Shown here in pieces: positions 16,122-24,346 of a DNA stretch of 64,000 bases (within the stretch, counting starts at the first letter, position 1; each line of letters begins with the position of its first letter). A model generated the notes under the pieces. It was not told the origin of the DNA and searched no databases. It was given only the letters and a program-made list of their open reading frames with translations. Position numbers and translations under genes: made by a program. Location of the stretch: NCBI GenBank assembly GCA_040387375.1, contig JAZKDW010000018.1:140869-204868 (forward strand), given 5' to 3'. The stretch is from JAZKDW01 sp040387375 (GTDB lineage Bacteria > Pseudomonadota > Gammaproteobacteria > Burkholderiales > Burkholderiaceae_D).

Positions 16122-16991
16122 ATGACACAAGTACTCAATACTTTCCGCAACGTCGCCGCCAACCCGGTTGTCAGGGCCGGCGCGGTCACCGCGCTGAAAA
16201 AGAAAGTGGACAGCAATACGGCTCAAAGCACGGCGTTATCGTCAGTGCCGGTACGTATCAATGGTTTGTACGGTCACAATCCAAAGCAGAACCAGTTGCT
16301 TGCTTCACTTCCGGCTGATGATTATGAACGTCTGTTGCCTCACCTTGAATTCATCTCGATGCCGTTCGACATGACTGTGTGTGAGATCGATACACAATTG
16401 AACCACGTGTATTTTCTAACCAGCAGCATCGTGTCGCTTCTTTATGAAACACGTAATGGTGCGTCGGCCGAGATTGCCGTTATTGGAAATGAAGGCATCG
16501 TGGGCGTGACCCTGTTCATGGGTGGTGGCGCCAGCCTTAATCGTGCCGTCGTGAAAAGCGCAGGTTACGGCTTCCGCATGAAGGCTAGTGTGTTCCTGGA
16601 AGAATTCAGCCATGGCGGCGCGCTCCAGATGCTCCTGCTGCGCTATACGCAGGCGCTGATTGCACAGATGTCGCAAACCGCCGTTTGTAACCGCCACCAC
16701 AATGTGGCTCAGCAATTATGCCGCTGGATCCTGCTCAGTCTTGATCGCCTGCCATCGAATGAATTGTGCGTTTCGCAGGGCGAGATTGCCAGCATGCTGG
16801 GTGTGCGCCGCGAAAGTGTCACGGAAGCAGCAGGCAGATTGCAGGATGCGGGCTTGATCCAATACCGTCGCGGCCATATTTCCGTGATAAATCGTGCTGG
16901 CCTGGAAGCGCGTGCCTGTGAATGTTATGCCTGCGTCAAGAAGGAATACGACCGCTTGCTGGTGGTCGATAAAACCAAAGCCGCTGCCTGA
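16122..16991 (+). CDS. Crp/Fnr-family transcriptional regulator
   Basis: A 289-residue regulator with a cupin-like sensor domain (about 50–170, 'LASLPADDYERLLPHLEFISMP') and a C-terminal winged helix ('VSQGEIASMLGVRRESVTEAAGRLQDAGLI'). The N-terminal 50 residues are extra. The cysteines of oxygen-sensing Fnr and the cAMP contacts of Crp are not evident, and a short cysteine cluster 'CECYACVKKEYDRLL' lies at the C-terminus, a feature of a large uncharacterised subgroup. The start at 16122 is supported by AGGGAG six bases upstream. The signal is unknown; neighbours suggest stress control. Confidence 0.9.
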   Translation: MTQVLNTFRNVAANPVVRAGAVTALKKKVDSNTAQSTALSSVPVRINGLYGHNPKQNQLLASLPADDYERLLPHLEFISMPFDMTVCEIDTQLNHVYFLTSSIVSLLYETRNGASAEIAVIGNEGIVGVTLFMGGGASLNRAVVKSAGYGFRMKASVFLEEFSHGGALQMLLLRYTQALIAQMSQTAVCNRHHNVAQQLCRWILLSLDRLPSNELCVSQGEIASMLGVRRESVTEAAGRLQDAGLIQYRRGHISVINRAGLEARACECYACVKKEYDRLLVVDKTKAAA

Positions 16992-17304
16992 TTAACACAT
17001 CTGCTTGCGCAGCCTCTGTCATTTCGAAGGAGGCTGCGCTGCGAGCAATCTTTTTCCCTCCCCTGCCAGTCAACAAAACCCCGGCCTGATCTGAGCGATT
17101 CCGCTTAACTTCCAACAGTCGCGTGCGTTGAACCTGTTTCCGTTTCCTATAGTCTGATACCGGTGTCCGGCAGTGTTTTCCGAGCGAAACCGCTGCGTAA
17201 GCTGATCCTGTATGGCATCGCCGATCTTATTCTCTATAGATCACAAGAAGTTGCTGTCACGCAGAGACTGACTGTTACGCGTCAACATGGAATAGTTGGC
17301 GGCA
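16992..17304. other. Intergenic region with one strong dyad
   Basis: This stretch of 313 bp between the Crp/Fnr-type gene and the small HTH gene holds the hairpin at 17007–17039. I see nothing else that can be supported, and no reliable promoter pair. Confidence 0.45.
17007..17039 (+). terminator. Hairpin, probable terminator of the Crp/Fnr-type gene
   Basis: Perfect 10-bp stem GCGCAGCCTC / GAGGCTGCGC with a 13-base loop, beginning 15 bp after the stop codon. A T-run (17051–17055) follows only after 11 bases, so it is not a textbook intrinsic terminator. Confidence 0.5.
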
Positions 17305-17742
17305 ATGAAACCATTAATCGAACGAGAAGAATTCAGCGAACGCCTGAAGCACGCGCTACGGCAAGCAGACTACGCGCCCGATAGCCCGACTCAGCTGGCG
17401 CGTGAATTTAACATCCGCTTTCCGGGTCGCGCCATTACCGTCCATGCAGCGCGCAAATGGCTAGTAGGCGAAGCAATTCCAACTCAAGAAAAATTACGCA
17501 CACTTGCACAGTGGTTAAGGGTGCCTGCCGAATGGTTGCGCTTTGGCGACACCAGTTCACCTGATGGTGCAGCTGTCAGCAAGCGAGACGAGGCAGCGCG
17601 TAGTCAGGGTGAAGGGTCACCCGTGCGGTTTGAGTCAGCCGACGTGAAACTGATTGCGGACCTGCAACGCCTGGATGAGCACTATCAGGTGATCGCCCGT
17701 GAAATCATCCGCATGCTGGTGCTGCTCAATCGCCATAAGTAG
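17305..17742 (+). CDS. Small helix-turn-helix protein, phage-repressor-like
   Basis: A 145-residue protein whose first 80 residues resemble a lambda-repressor-type DNA-binding domain ('FSERLKHALRQADYAPDSPTQ', then 'VHAARKWLVGEAIPTQEKLRTLAQWLRVPAEWLRFG'). The rest is a polar linker and a helical tail ('ADLQRLDEHYQVIAREIIRML') likely used for dimerisation. No protease or ligand domain follows. It is an isolated gene, and its last 17 bp overlap the 3' end of the convergent BtuF-like gene. An in-frame TTG at 17296 is an alternative start. Confidence 0.8.
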   Translation: MKPLIEREEFSERLKHALRQADYAPDSPTQLAREFNIRFPGRAITVHAARKWLVGEAIPTQEKLRTLAQWLRVPAEWLRFGDTSSPDGAAVSKRDEAARSQGEGSPVRFESADVKLIADLQRLDEHYQVIAREIIRMLVLLNRHK

Positions 17743-18532
17743 CGGCAAGCTGCCGTAAATAGCGCAGGCCGGCAATCGCACGGCTGCCATACCATGAGAG
17801 CATTTCCCCATCCACCAGGTGTACCGGCTTGCCGATCTGCTGCTCGAGCATATCGGCGTGCGCCTCGGTAAAACGGTAGGGTTCGCTCGACAGCAGCACA
17901 TGGTCGATCGCCTTCACCACCTCAGGTGTCCACTTGAAGACCGGATAACGCTGATCGGCGCCGGGATCGCTCCATTGCCGCCAGCCGATTTGCGCCAGCA
18001 TGCGCGCGATGTAGGTATCGCCCGACACCGTCATCCACGGGTCTTGCCAGATACAGTACAGCACGGCCTTCGGTGCGCGCGGTGGCAATTGCGCGAGCAA
18101 GGAAAACTCATGCTCCAGCGCCGCGCATAACTGTTCGGCCTTTTGTTCCGCGCTGAAAATCCCGCCCAGCAGGCGATACAGGGTCAGATTGTCATGGGGC
18201 GACAGTGGATGTGTCACGATGATGTTCGGGATGAATTCCGCCAGCGCCTCGACTGTCGGCTTTTCATTCTCGTCGATATTGACAACCAGATGCGTCGGCG
18301 CGAGTGCGCGGATTTTGCCCAGGTTGACGTCTTTGGTGCCGCCTACCTTCGCGATCGAGCGCACCACTTCCGCCGGATGGACGCAAAAGCCGGTGCGCCC
18401 CACCAGCCATGGCGCCAGGCCCAGATCGCACAGCAATTCCGTCACCGACGGCACCAGCGATACGATGCGCGGGTTTGCTTGCAGCGGCTCGATCGCGCTG
18501 TGTTGTGTACCAATGGCGTCGATCAGTGTCAT
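17726..18532 (-). CDS. BtuF-like cobalamin/helical-backbone metal-receptor protein
   Basis: A 268-residue protein of the class III periplasmic-binding fold: 'RIVSLVPSVTELLCDLGLAPWLVGRTGFC' at the N-terminus is the classic BtuF/FhuD opening, with 'LAPTHLVVNIDENEKPTVEAL' next and 'YPVFKWTPEVVKAIDHVLLSSEPYRF' in the second lobe. No signal peptide is visible, so it may be cytoplasmic; that makes a transport role doubtful, and it may serve as a cobalamin-binding accessory. No permease or ATPase genes are adjacent. Its start overlaps the SDR stop by 4 bp (ATGA), implying translational coupling. Confidence 0.85.
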   Translation of the reverse strand: MTLIDAIGTQHSAIEPLQANPRIVSLVPSVTELLCDLGLAPWLVGRTGFCVHPAEVVRSIAKVGGTKDVNLGKIRALAPTHLVVNIDENEKPTVEALAEFIPNIIVTHPLSPHDNLTLYRLLGGIFSAEQKAEQLCAALEHEFSLLAQLPPRAPKAVLYCIWQDPWMTVSGDTYIARMLAQIGWRQWSDPGADQRYPVFKWTPEVVKAIDHVLLSSEPYRFTEAHADMLEQQIGKPVHLVDGEMLSWYGSRAIAGLRYLRQLAATYGD

Positions 18533-19320
18533 GGTTTGTCGGCCATGCCACGCGCCTTGTGCGGCGCTTTTGAAAAGGCAAAATCATAAACCCAGTCGGG
18601 CAACCTGCGCAGCGCGCTGGCAACCAATCCCATCTGCCACGGAATCACTTTATAGCTGACGCCGGCATGGATGGTGTCGACCGCGCGCGCCGCAAATTTT
18701 TCAACCGGCATTAAAAAAGGCATCGGATAGGCATTGTTCCTGGTCATGGGCGTATCGATATAGCCGGGCGTGATCGTCACGACCTTGATGCCGCTGCCGT
18801 TGAGTTCCACACGCAGTGATTCGCAATAGCTCATCACCGCAGCTTTCGATGCGCTGTAAGCACCAGAACCTGGCAGGCCGCGAATACCGGCGACGCTGCC
18901 GATGCCAACCAGGCGACCGTCGCGGTTGCCGGCGCGCGCCTGTGCCTTGAGCGTTGCGAGGAATGGCGCAAACGTCGCCACCGTCGCCACCAGATTGGTT
19001 GCGACGATGCGCTCGAACACGGGCAGGTCTTCGGAGAATTCGGTGAGTGTGCCGCGCGACACACCGGCGTTGGCAATCACGACATCAACGCCGCCGAAAC
19101 CGGCAATGAAATCGGCGGCGGCCCCGGACAGCGCCAGATGGTCGGTCACATCCAGTGCATACAGGCGATGGCTGCCCGCGTTCGGCAGGCTGGCCGCCAA
19201 TTGCTCCAGGTTTTCCTTGCGCCGCGCCACCAGACCAAGCACTGCGCCCTGCTCCGCATAACGCTGTGCGAGGGCCGCGCCAATGCCGCTGGATGCGCCG
19301 GTAATAAAGACTCGTTTCAT
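18529..19320 (-). CDS. SDR family oxidoreductase
   Basis: A 263-residue classical short-chain dehydrogenase: 'FITGASSGIGAALAQRYAEQG' (TGxxxGIG) at the N-terminus, 'VVIANAGVSRG' (NAG motif), the catalytic serine in 'IGSVAGIRGLPGSGAY' and 'YSASKAAV' (YxxxK). 'VARRKE' after strand 2 suggests NADP. The substrate is unknown. It is upstream of and translationally coupled to the BtuF-like gene. Confidence 0.92.
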   Translation of the reverse strand: MKRVFITGASSGIGAALAQRYAEQGAVLGLVARRKENLEQLAASLPNAGSHRLYALDVTDHLALSGAAADFIAGFGGVDVVIANAGVSRGTLTEFSEDLPVFERIVATNLVATVATFAPFLATLKAQARAGNRDGRLVGIGSVAGIRGLPGSGAYSASKAAVMSYCESLRVELNGSGIKVVTITPGYIDTPMTRNNAYPMPFLMPVEKFAARAVDTIHAGVSYKVIPWQMGLVASALRRLPDWVYDFAFSKAPHKARGMADKP

Positions 19321-19345
19321 TTTTCGAAAGATACTCTTATTAAAT

Positions 19346-19378
19346 AAAAAAGTCCGCCCTCTTGCGAGAGACGGACTT
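19346..19378 (-). terminator. Intrinsic terminator of dsbA
   Basis: Stem AAGTCCG / CGGACTT with an inner CTCT–TGCG–AGAG helix; on the minus strand the hairpin is followed by a U-rich tract (plus-strand AAATAAAAA). It begins about 20 bp after the dsbA stop. Confidence 0.85.
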
Positions 19379-19396
19379 GTCTTAGTGGTCGATCGT

Positions 19397-20137
19397 TCAG
19401 TTTTTCGCGCCAGTCCCGCTAGCGGCCTGGGCCACTTTGACAGTGGCCGCTTTCGGATCGGCCACTTGTGCTTTCTGGTCTTTAGCCGCCTTGTTGACCA
19501 GCCAGGTCATCACCTGCACCGTCGCGTTGCCCAACACGTTTTCGGGTTGATTTCCCATCGTGGCGCCGACGATCGATGGTGAGGTCAGATAGCGGCCATC
19601 GATTGCGATTGTCGGCACACCGTCAATCTTGTATTCCTGCTGCAATTGCGTGGCGCGCCGCACCTTGGTTTGCACGCCGAAGGAGTTGTACACCTCCAGG
19701 AATTTTTTCTTGTCGACGCCCTGCTTCTCGATGAAATCCACGATTGCGGCCTCGGTATCGAGTGGCTGCCGGTCGGCATGGATGCGGTGGAATACCTTGC
19801 TGTGCAATTCGTCGGTCTTGCCCATGGCTTCAAGCGTGTAATACAGGCGCTGTTGCGGTTCGAAGGATGGACGGAAGGCGATCGGCACACGCTTGAAGAC
19901 AATATTGTTGCCCTGCTTCTTTACCCATTCCACCAACTGCGGTTCAAAGGCATTGCAATGCGGGCAGGAATACCAGAAGAATTCCGTGACTTCGACTTTT
20001 TTACCCGAATCGGTTTGCTGCGGTTTGTCGAGCACGCGGTAATCGGTACCTGCGACAGGGCTGGCAGGAGACGCGCTTGCCGTCATCACGACCAGGCCAA
20101 GGCTGAATGCTGCCAGAAATTTTTGAAATAAACGCAT
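19397..20137 (-). CDS. dsbA: Thiol:disulfide interchange protein DsbA
   Basis: A 246-residue periplasmic oxidoreductase. A signal peptide of about 22 residues ('LFQKFLAAFSLGLVVMTASA') is followed by a thioredoxin fold with the redox site C-P-H-C in 'FFWYSCPHCNAFEP' and the cis-proline loop 'DGVPTIAIDGRY'. It introduces disulfide bonds in exported proteins. The C-terminal tail of about 30 residues, rich in Ala, Lys and Val, extends beyond typical DsbA. It is 19 bp downstream of the SPOR protein gene, and an intrinsic terminator follows. Confidence 0.95.
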   Translation of the reverse strand: MRLFQKFLAAFSLGLVVMTASASPASPVAGTDYRVLDKPQQTDSGKKVEVTEFFWYSCPHCNAFEPQLVEWVKKQGNNIVFKRVPIAFRPSFEPQQRLYYTLEAMGKTDELHSKVFHRIHADRQPLDTEAAIVDFIEKQGVDKKKFLEVYNSFGVQTKVRRATQLQQEYKIDGVPTIAIDGRYLTSPSIVGATMGNQPENVLGNATVQVMTWLVNKAAKDQKAQVADPKAATVKVAQAASGTGAKN

Positions 20138-20156
20138 TGAAATTCCTTCTCTTTAA

Positions 20157-20849
20157 TTACTTGGGTACCCGTATCACCGCAACATCAACACCATTACCAG
20201 TCAATTTGCTGCGGACACGATTCATTGCTTCGAGCTGGCCGAATGGACCAATACGCACACGATACAGTGTGCCATTGTCGGATTGCCGTTCACCGATGTT
20301 GGCTGACAAACCCATCAGGGCCAGTTTTGCCTTGGTATTTTCAGCATCGGCCTGCTCCAGGAACGCGCCAGCCTGTAAAAAATAGGTGAATTTTTCGTCT
20401 GTATTATCTGCTTTTTGCGATTTGTCTGCAGCCGGCTTGTCGCTTGTAGACTTGTCTACCACAGGCGGCTTGTCATCGGTCTTCGCGATTTTGGCTGCTG
20501 GCTTGGGATCCGTCTTCGGCACATCGTCTTTTTTGGCAACGTCCTTCTTGCCATCTTCCGGCTGCGTCCCGGGCGGGTTTTCAGCGGCCTTTTCTTCTGC
20601 CTTTTTGACAAAGTCTTTGGCGGCTTCTTTCGACGGATTCCTGTTGCCGTACATTGGCTTGTTGGGATCGGATTCCTGGCCAGCCGGGCGCTCACTCAAT
20701 TTTTCATGCTTGCCGAGCTTGTTGATAAAAGGCAGCGGCGTATTCTTGATCGTCATCGCCACGCCGACCGCAATCAACAGCCCGATTACCAGGCCGATGA
20801 TGATTCCCGTGAGGGTTCCCCCTGATTGCTTCTTGCTCTGCTTAGCCAT
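20157..20849 (-). CDS. SPOR-domain membrane protein (FtsN-like)
   Basis: A 230-residue bitopic protein. A cytoplasmic tail of about 12 residues is followed by a membrane segment ('GIIIGLVIGLLIAVGVAMTI', about 14–33), a long Lys/Asp/Pro-rich linker (35–150) and a SPOR domain (about 152–228, 'FTYFLQAGAFLEQADAENTK' to 'RVRIGPFGQLEAMNRVRSKL'). SPOR domains bind denuded peptidoglycan glycan at division sites. Lying between argS and dsbA, it matches the common Burkholderiales arrangement. Calling it FtsN itself is tempting but not provable from sequence. Confidence 0.9.
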   Translation of the reverse strand: MAKQSKKQSGGTLTGIIIGLVIGLLIAVGVAMTIKNTPLPFINKLGKHEKLSERPAGQESDPNKPMYGNRNPSKEAAKDFVKKAEEKAAENPPGTQPEDGKKDVAKKDDVPKTDPKPAAKIAKTDDKPPVVDKSTSDKPAADKSQKADNTDEKFTYFLQAGAFLEQADAENTKAKLALMGLSANIGERQSDNGTLYRVRIGPFGQLEAMNRVRSKLTGNGVDVAVIRVPK

Positions 20850-20859
20850 ACTTCCCCAA

Positions 20860-22590
20860 TTACATCCTTGATGGTGCCGAGACGCCGATCAGCGCCAATC
20901 CATTGCGCAACACTTGTCGTGTTGCATACATTAACGCCAGCCGTGCCATTTTGGTGGACACATCATCGACCAGCACCCGCTCTGCATTGTAGTAGCTATG
21001 CAGTTCACCCGCTAAATCACGCAGATAGAACGCTACCTGATGCGGGCCCATTTCTTCAAGGGCTTTTTGCAGCGCTTCCGGGTATTGGGCCAACTGCGCC
21101 AACAGGCTCGCTTCGCGCGGCGCCGTCAGTGGAGACAAGTCCACCGAGTCCAGCGTTGTTTCATCGCCACCCCATAACGCCAGCACCGAACATATCCGTG
21201 CATGCGCGTATTGCACGTAATAGACCGGATTTTCGTCCGACTGCGCCAGGGCCAGATCGACATCAAACACGAACTCGGTATCGGCCTTGCGTGAAATCAG
21301 GAAAAAACGCACGGCGTCGCGGCCACGCGTGAGGTCACGCGGCGCGCCCTCTTCGCCTTCACCGGCAGACCATTCGATCAGGTCACGCAAGGTTACGTAT
21401 GAGCCTGCGCGCTTGCTGATCTTGACTTCTTCGCCGTTCTTCATCACGGTGACCATCTTGTGCAGTACGTAATCCGGATAGCCTTGCGGGATCCCGATAT
21501 CCACCGCCTGCAAGCCGGCCCGCACGCGCGCAATCGTACCGTGGTGATCACTGCCCTGGATATTGATTACTTTGCGGTAGCCGCGCTGCCACTTGGTAAT
21601 GTGATACGCGACATCGGGCACAAAGTAGGTATAAGTACCATCGGATTTTTTCATTACCCGGTCTTTGTCGTCGCTGTAGTCAGTCGTGCGCAGCCACAAA
21701 GCGCCATCCTGCTCGAAGGTCTTGCCGGCCTTGATCAGCGTATCGACGGCTGAAGCGACTTTGCCATCGGTGTAGAGCGACGATTCCAGATAATAATTGT
21801 CGAAACGTACGCCGAACGCCAGCAGATCCAGATCCTGTTCCCGCCGCAGGTAAGTCACCGCAAACTGCCTGATAGATTCGATGTCGTCTACATTGCCGCT
21901 GGCGGTCACCGGCTGGCCATTGCTGGCAGCGACAGTTTTTTTAGCCAGGAAATCCGTTGCAATGTCGCCGATGTAGTCGCCATTGTAGGCAGTCTCCGGC
22001 CAGTCCGCGTCACCCGGCTTCAAGCCTTTGGCGCGTGCGTGCACCGAATTTGCCAGCGTGGCGATCTGCACGCCGGCGTCGTTGTAATAAAATTCGCGCG
22101 TTACCTCAAAACCTTGCGAATCAAGTAACGCTGACAAGGCATCCCCGAGCGCACCCTGCCTGCCATGACCGACATGCAAGGGACCGGTTGGGTTGGCTGA
22201 CACGAATTCAACCAGCACTTTTTTGCCGGCGCCCTGTGCGCTTTTGCCGTAATTGTCCGCCTCTTGCATGATCGTCTTGACCACTGCCTGACGGGCTGCG
22301 GCCGACAGCCGCAAATTGATGAAGCCGGGACCGGCGATATCAATCGCCTCAATTAATCCGTCCCTGCCGGGGCTGGCAAGAACCGCAGCGACCAGCGTCT
22401 GCGCCAGCTCTCGCGGATTTTTCTTTAATGCCTTGGCAAGCTGCATGGCGATATTGCAAGCGATGTCACCATGCGATGGATCGCGTGGGCGCTCGAGGGT
22501 GATGACCGGTTGCAGGTCGGTTCCTGCCAAAATCGGTGTAAGTGCCTGTTGGAACAGGTCGATAATTTCTTGCTTTTGTCGGGCTAGCAT
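20860..22590 (-). CDS. argS: Arginyl-tRNA synthetase
   Basis: A 576-residue class I synthetase of usual length. It shows an N-terminal Add-1 domain, the HIGH-type motif as 'NPTGPLHVGHGRQGA' (HVGH), a KMSKS-like 'EVKISKRAGS', and the DALR anticodon-binding domain at the C-terminus ('ARICSVLALWGG', then 'YYNAERVLVDD'). It charges tRNA-Arg. I start at the ATG at 22590 (MLARQKQEII); the frame is open 63 bp further but lacks family similarity. The SPOR gene follows after 10 bp. Confidence 0.97.
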   Translation of the reverse strand: MLARQKQEIIDLFQQALTPILAGTDLQPVITLERPRDPSHGDIACNIAMQLAKALKKNPRELAQTLVAAVLASPGRDGLIEAIDIAGPGFINLRLSAAARQAVVKTIMQEADNYGKSAQGAGKKVLVEFVSANPTGPLHVGHGRQGALGDALSALLDSQGFEVTREFYYNDAGVQIATLANSVHARAKGLKPGDADWPETAYNGDYIGDIATDFLAKKTVAASNGQPVTASGNVDDIESIRQFAVTYLRREQDLDLLAFGVRFDNYYLESSLYTDGKVASAVDTLIKAGKTFEQDGALWLRTTDYSDDKDRVMKKSDGTYTYFVPDVAYHITKWQRGYRKVINIQGSDHHGTIARVRAGLQAVDIGIPQGYPDYVLHKMVTVMKNGEEVKISKRAGSYVTLRDLIEWSAGEGEEGAPRDLTRGRDAVRFFLISRKADTEFVFDVDLALAQSDENPVYYVQYAHARICSVLALWGGDETTLDSVDLSPLTAPREASLLAQLAQYPEALQKALEEMGPHQVAFYLRDLAGELHSYYNAERVLVDDVSTKMARLALMYATRQVLRNGLALIGVSAPSRM

Positions 22591-22986
22591 CGGTAATAAC
22601 CTGAAGTTGGCGCGCAAGGCGCCTGGAAAGTGCAAAAGGCACCAGGGAAGCATGGATTATAACGGCTAGACCAGTAGCCATCGGCCATAATCCGCCCGGC
22701 CAGAAGGAGGATGACATCCCTTTCATGAAGGTAGCCGCGTTGCGCTTTTTTCGACAAGCCATACTTTTCGCCCTGTTGCACGGCCTCGTCAACATCTTTC
22801 GCCCCCACTCCAGATCTTGCTCAGGATAAAAATTTTCCTGACACGATGTTGGGTTTCATCCGCAAAGCAATAAAAAATTGTCTAAAAATCAACTTTTAAA
22901 TAAACTTGTGCTATTGTTGCCTTTTTTGCATCACCAGATGCTGCACCCCCATTTTTCTTCATGTGTATTTTTTAAACGGTTGATTC
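22591..22986. other. Intergenic region between argS and the NHL lipoprotein gene
   Basis: This stretch of 396 bp lies between divergent genes and should hold the argS and NHL-gene promoters. The right half (22830–22980) is AT-rich. A short leftward frame at about 22650–22808 has fairly natural composition but no known match. I see no clear terminator or operator. Confidence 0.4.
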
Positions 22987-24081
22987 ATGCACATCATTTT
23001 TGCGGATTTTTCATGCTGGCCCACGCGGTTGATTGCAGCTTTTCTGAGTCTGTCCCTGACGGCATGCGGCGACAGCATTGATAACGTTAATCAACTTGCC
23101 GGCAGTGTCATACATCGGTCCGCAGACGTGAGTGATTTGAATGTCCCTCACGGCATCACCAGCGATCTTGCGGGCAATTCATATGTTGCTGACAGCTACA
23201 GCCATACGATACGCAAGATCACGCCGGCAGGTGTCATTTCCACACTCGCCGGCAAGACGGGAATTGCCGGCAACGCCGATGGCGAAGGAACGGCCGCACG
23301 ATTTACTTATCCGTACGGGATCACAGCCGATGCGGCTGGCAATCTGTACGTTGCCGATACCTATAACCATACGGTTCGCAAGATCAGCCCCTCCGGCGTC
23401 GTCAGCACTCTGGCAGGCGTTGCCGGAAGCGCTGGCAGCAGCGATGGCAAGGGCGCATCCGCGCGTTTCACTTATCCCAACGGGATCCAGTCCGACAGGG
23501 CTGGCAACCTGTATGTCGCCGATACATCCAACCACACCATCCGCAGGATCAGCGCCAGCGACGAGGTCAGCACGCTGGCCGGTAATGCCGGACAGGCTGG
23601 ACCGAACGATGGCCAAGGCGCCTCAGCCCGATTCAACAATCCGCACGCTCTTACCGTCGATTCGGCAGGAAATGTATATGTTGCCGATTCGAGGAACCAT
23701 ACCGTGCGCAAGATTACGCCAGCCGGCATGGTAAGCACGATGGCAGGCAGGGCCGGCAATGACGGCAGTGCCGATGGCAAGGGCGCAACGGCGAGTTTCC
23801 ACATTCCCCGGGGTATAGCAGCCGACAGCGCCGGCAATCTGTATGTAAGTGACACCTTCAACAACACGATCCGGAAAATTTCAGCCAATGGCTCGGTCAT
23901 TACCCTGGCTGGACTGGCAGGGGACGGCGGAGAGGCTGACGGCGCCGGGGGCAAGGCGCAATTCAACAAACCAAATGGAATCGGGGTGGATTCATTTGGA
24001 AGTCTGTATGTCGTCGATACAGAAAATCATGCTATCCGCAAGATCACACCGCAAGGCGTTGTGAGCACTTTCGCTGGATAA
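22987..24081 (+). CDS. NHL-repeat lipoprotein (six-bladed beta-propeller)
   Basis: A 364-residue protein with a lipoprotein signal ('RLIAAFLSLSLTAC', lipobox LTAC, Cys at 27) and then six repeats of about 55 residues. Each has 'P-x-GI-x-x-D-x-x-GN-x-YVADT-x-NHT-[IV]-RKI' followed by 'G-V-V-S-T-L-AG' and a Gly/Asp-rich turn. This predicts a six-bladed NHL propeller anchored to the envelope, with glycine after the lipid cysteine favouring the outer membrane. NHL propellers bind proteins, glycans or RNA, or act as lyases; no catalytic residues are evident. It lies 265 bp upstream of a paralogue. Confidence 0.9.
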   Translation: MHIIFADFSCWPTRLIAAFLSLSLTACGDSIDNVNQLAGSVIHRSADVSDLNVPHGITSDLAGNSYVADSYSHTIRKITPAGVISTLAGKTGIAGNADGEGTAARFTYPYGITADAAGNLYVADTYNHTVRKISPSGVVSTLAGVAGSAGSSDGKGASARFTYPNGIQSDRAGNLYVADTSNHTIRRISASDEVSTLAGNAGQAGPNDGQGASARFNNPHALTVDSAGNVYVADSRNHTVRKITPAGMVSTMAGRAGNDGSADGKGATASFHIPRGIAADSAGNLYVSDTFNNTIRKISANGSVITLAGLAGDGGEADGAGGKAQFNKPNGIGVDSFGSLYVVDTENHAIRKITPQGVVSTFAG

Positions 24082-24346
24082 CGGCAGGTCTGCCTTTGAT
24101 TAAATGCAGCCAGCTACCTTTCTCCCCATTAACGGGCTCATGGAGAAAGCATTTTTTGCGGGCAGATATTTTCGTTTTCCACTCCCAATAGTTAACAAAA
24201 AAGCCTGTTGAAACCGAGACATTGTCGGATCGCAAAGGCGAATAAATAAAATTGTCATTTAATTAACCCATAGAACACCCCGGCCTTGCTTTTTGCCTGG
24301 ACTCTTAAACGTTTATTGATCGCAGCGCATCTTTGCAAGGACTTAT

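Noticed and set aside
22584..22808. Leftward 74-residue frame upstream of argS
   Set aside because: The first 50 residues look fairly natural, but it needs a GTG start, overlaps argS and has no known match.
23130..24081. 165-bp periodic DNA repeats
   Set aside because: The periodicity reflects the protein-level NHL repeats and not an independent DNA element.
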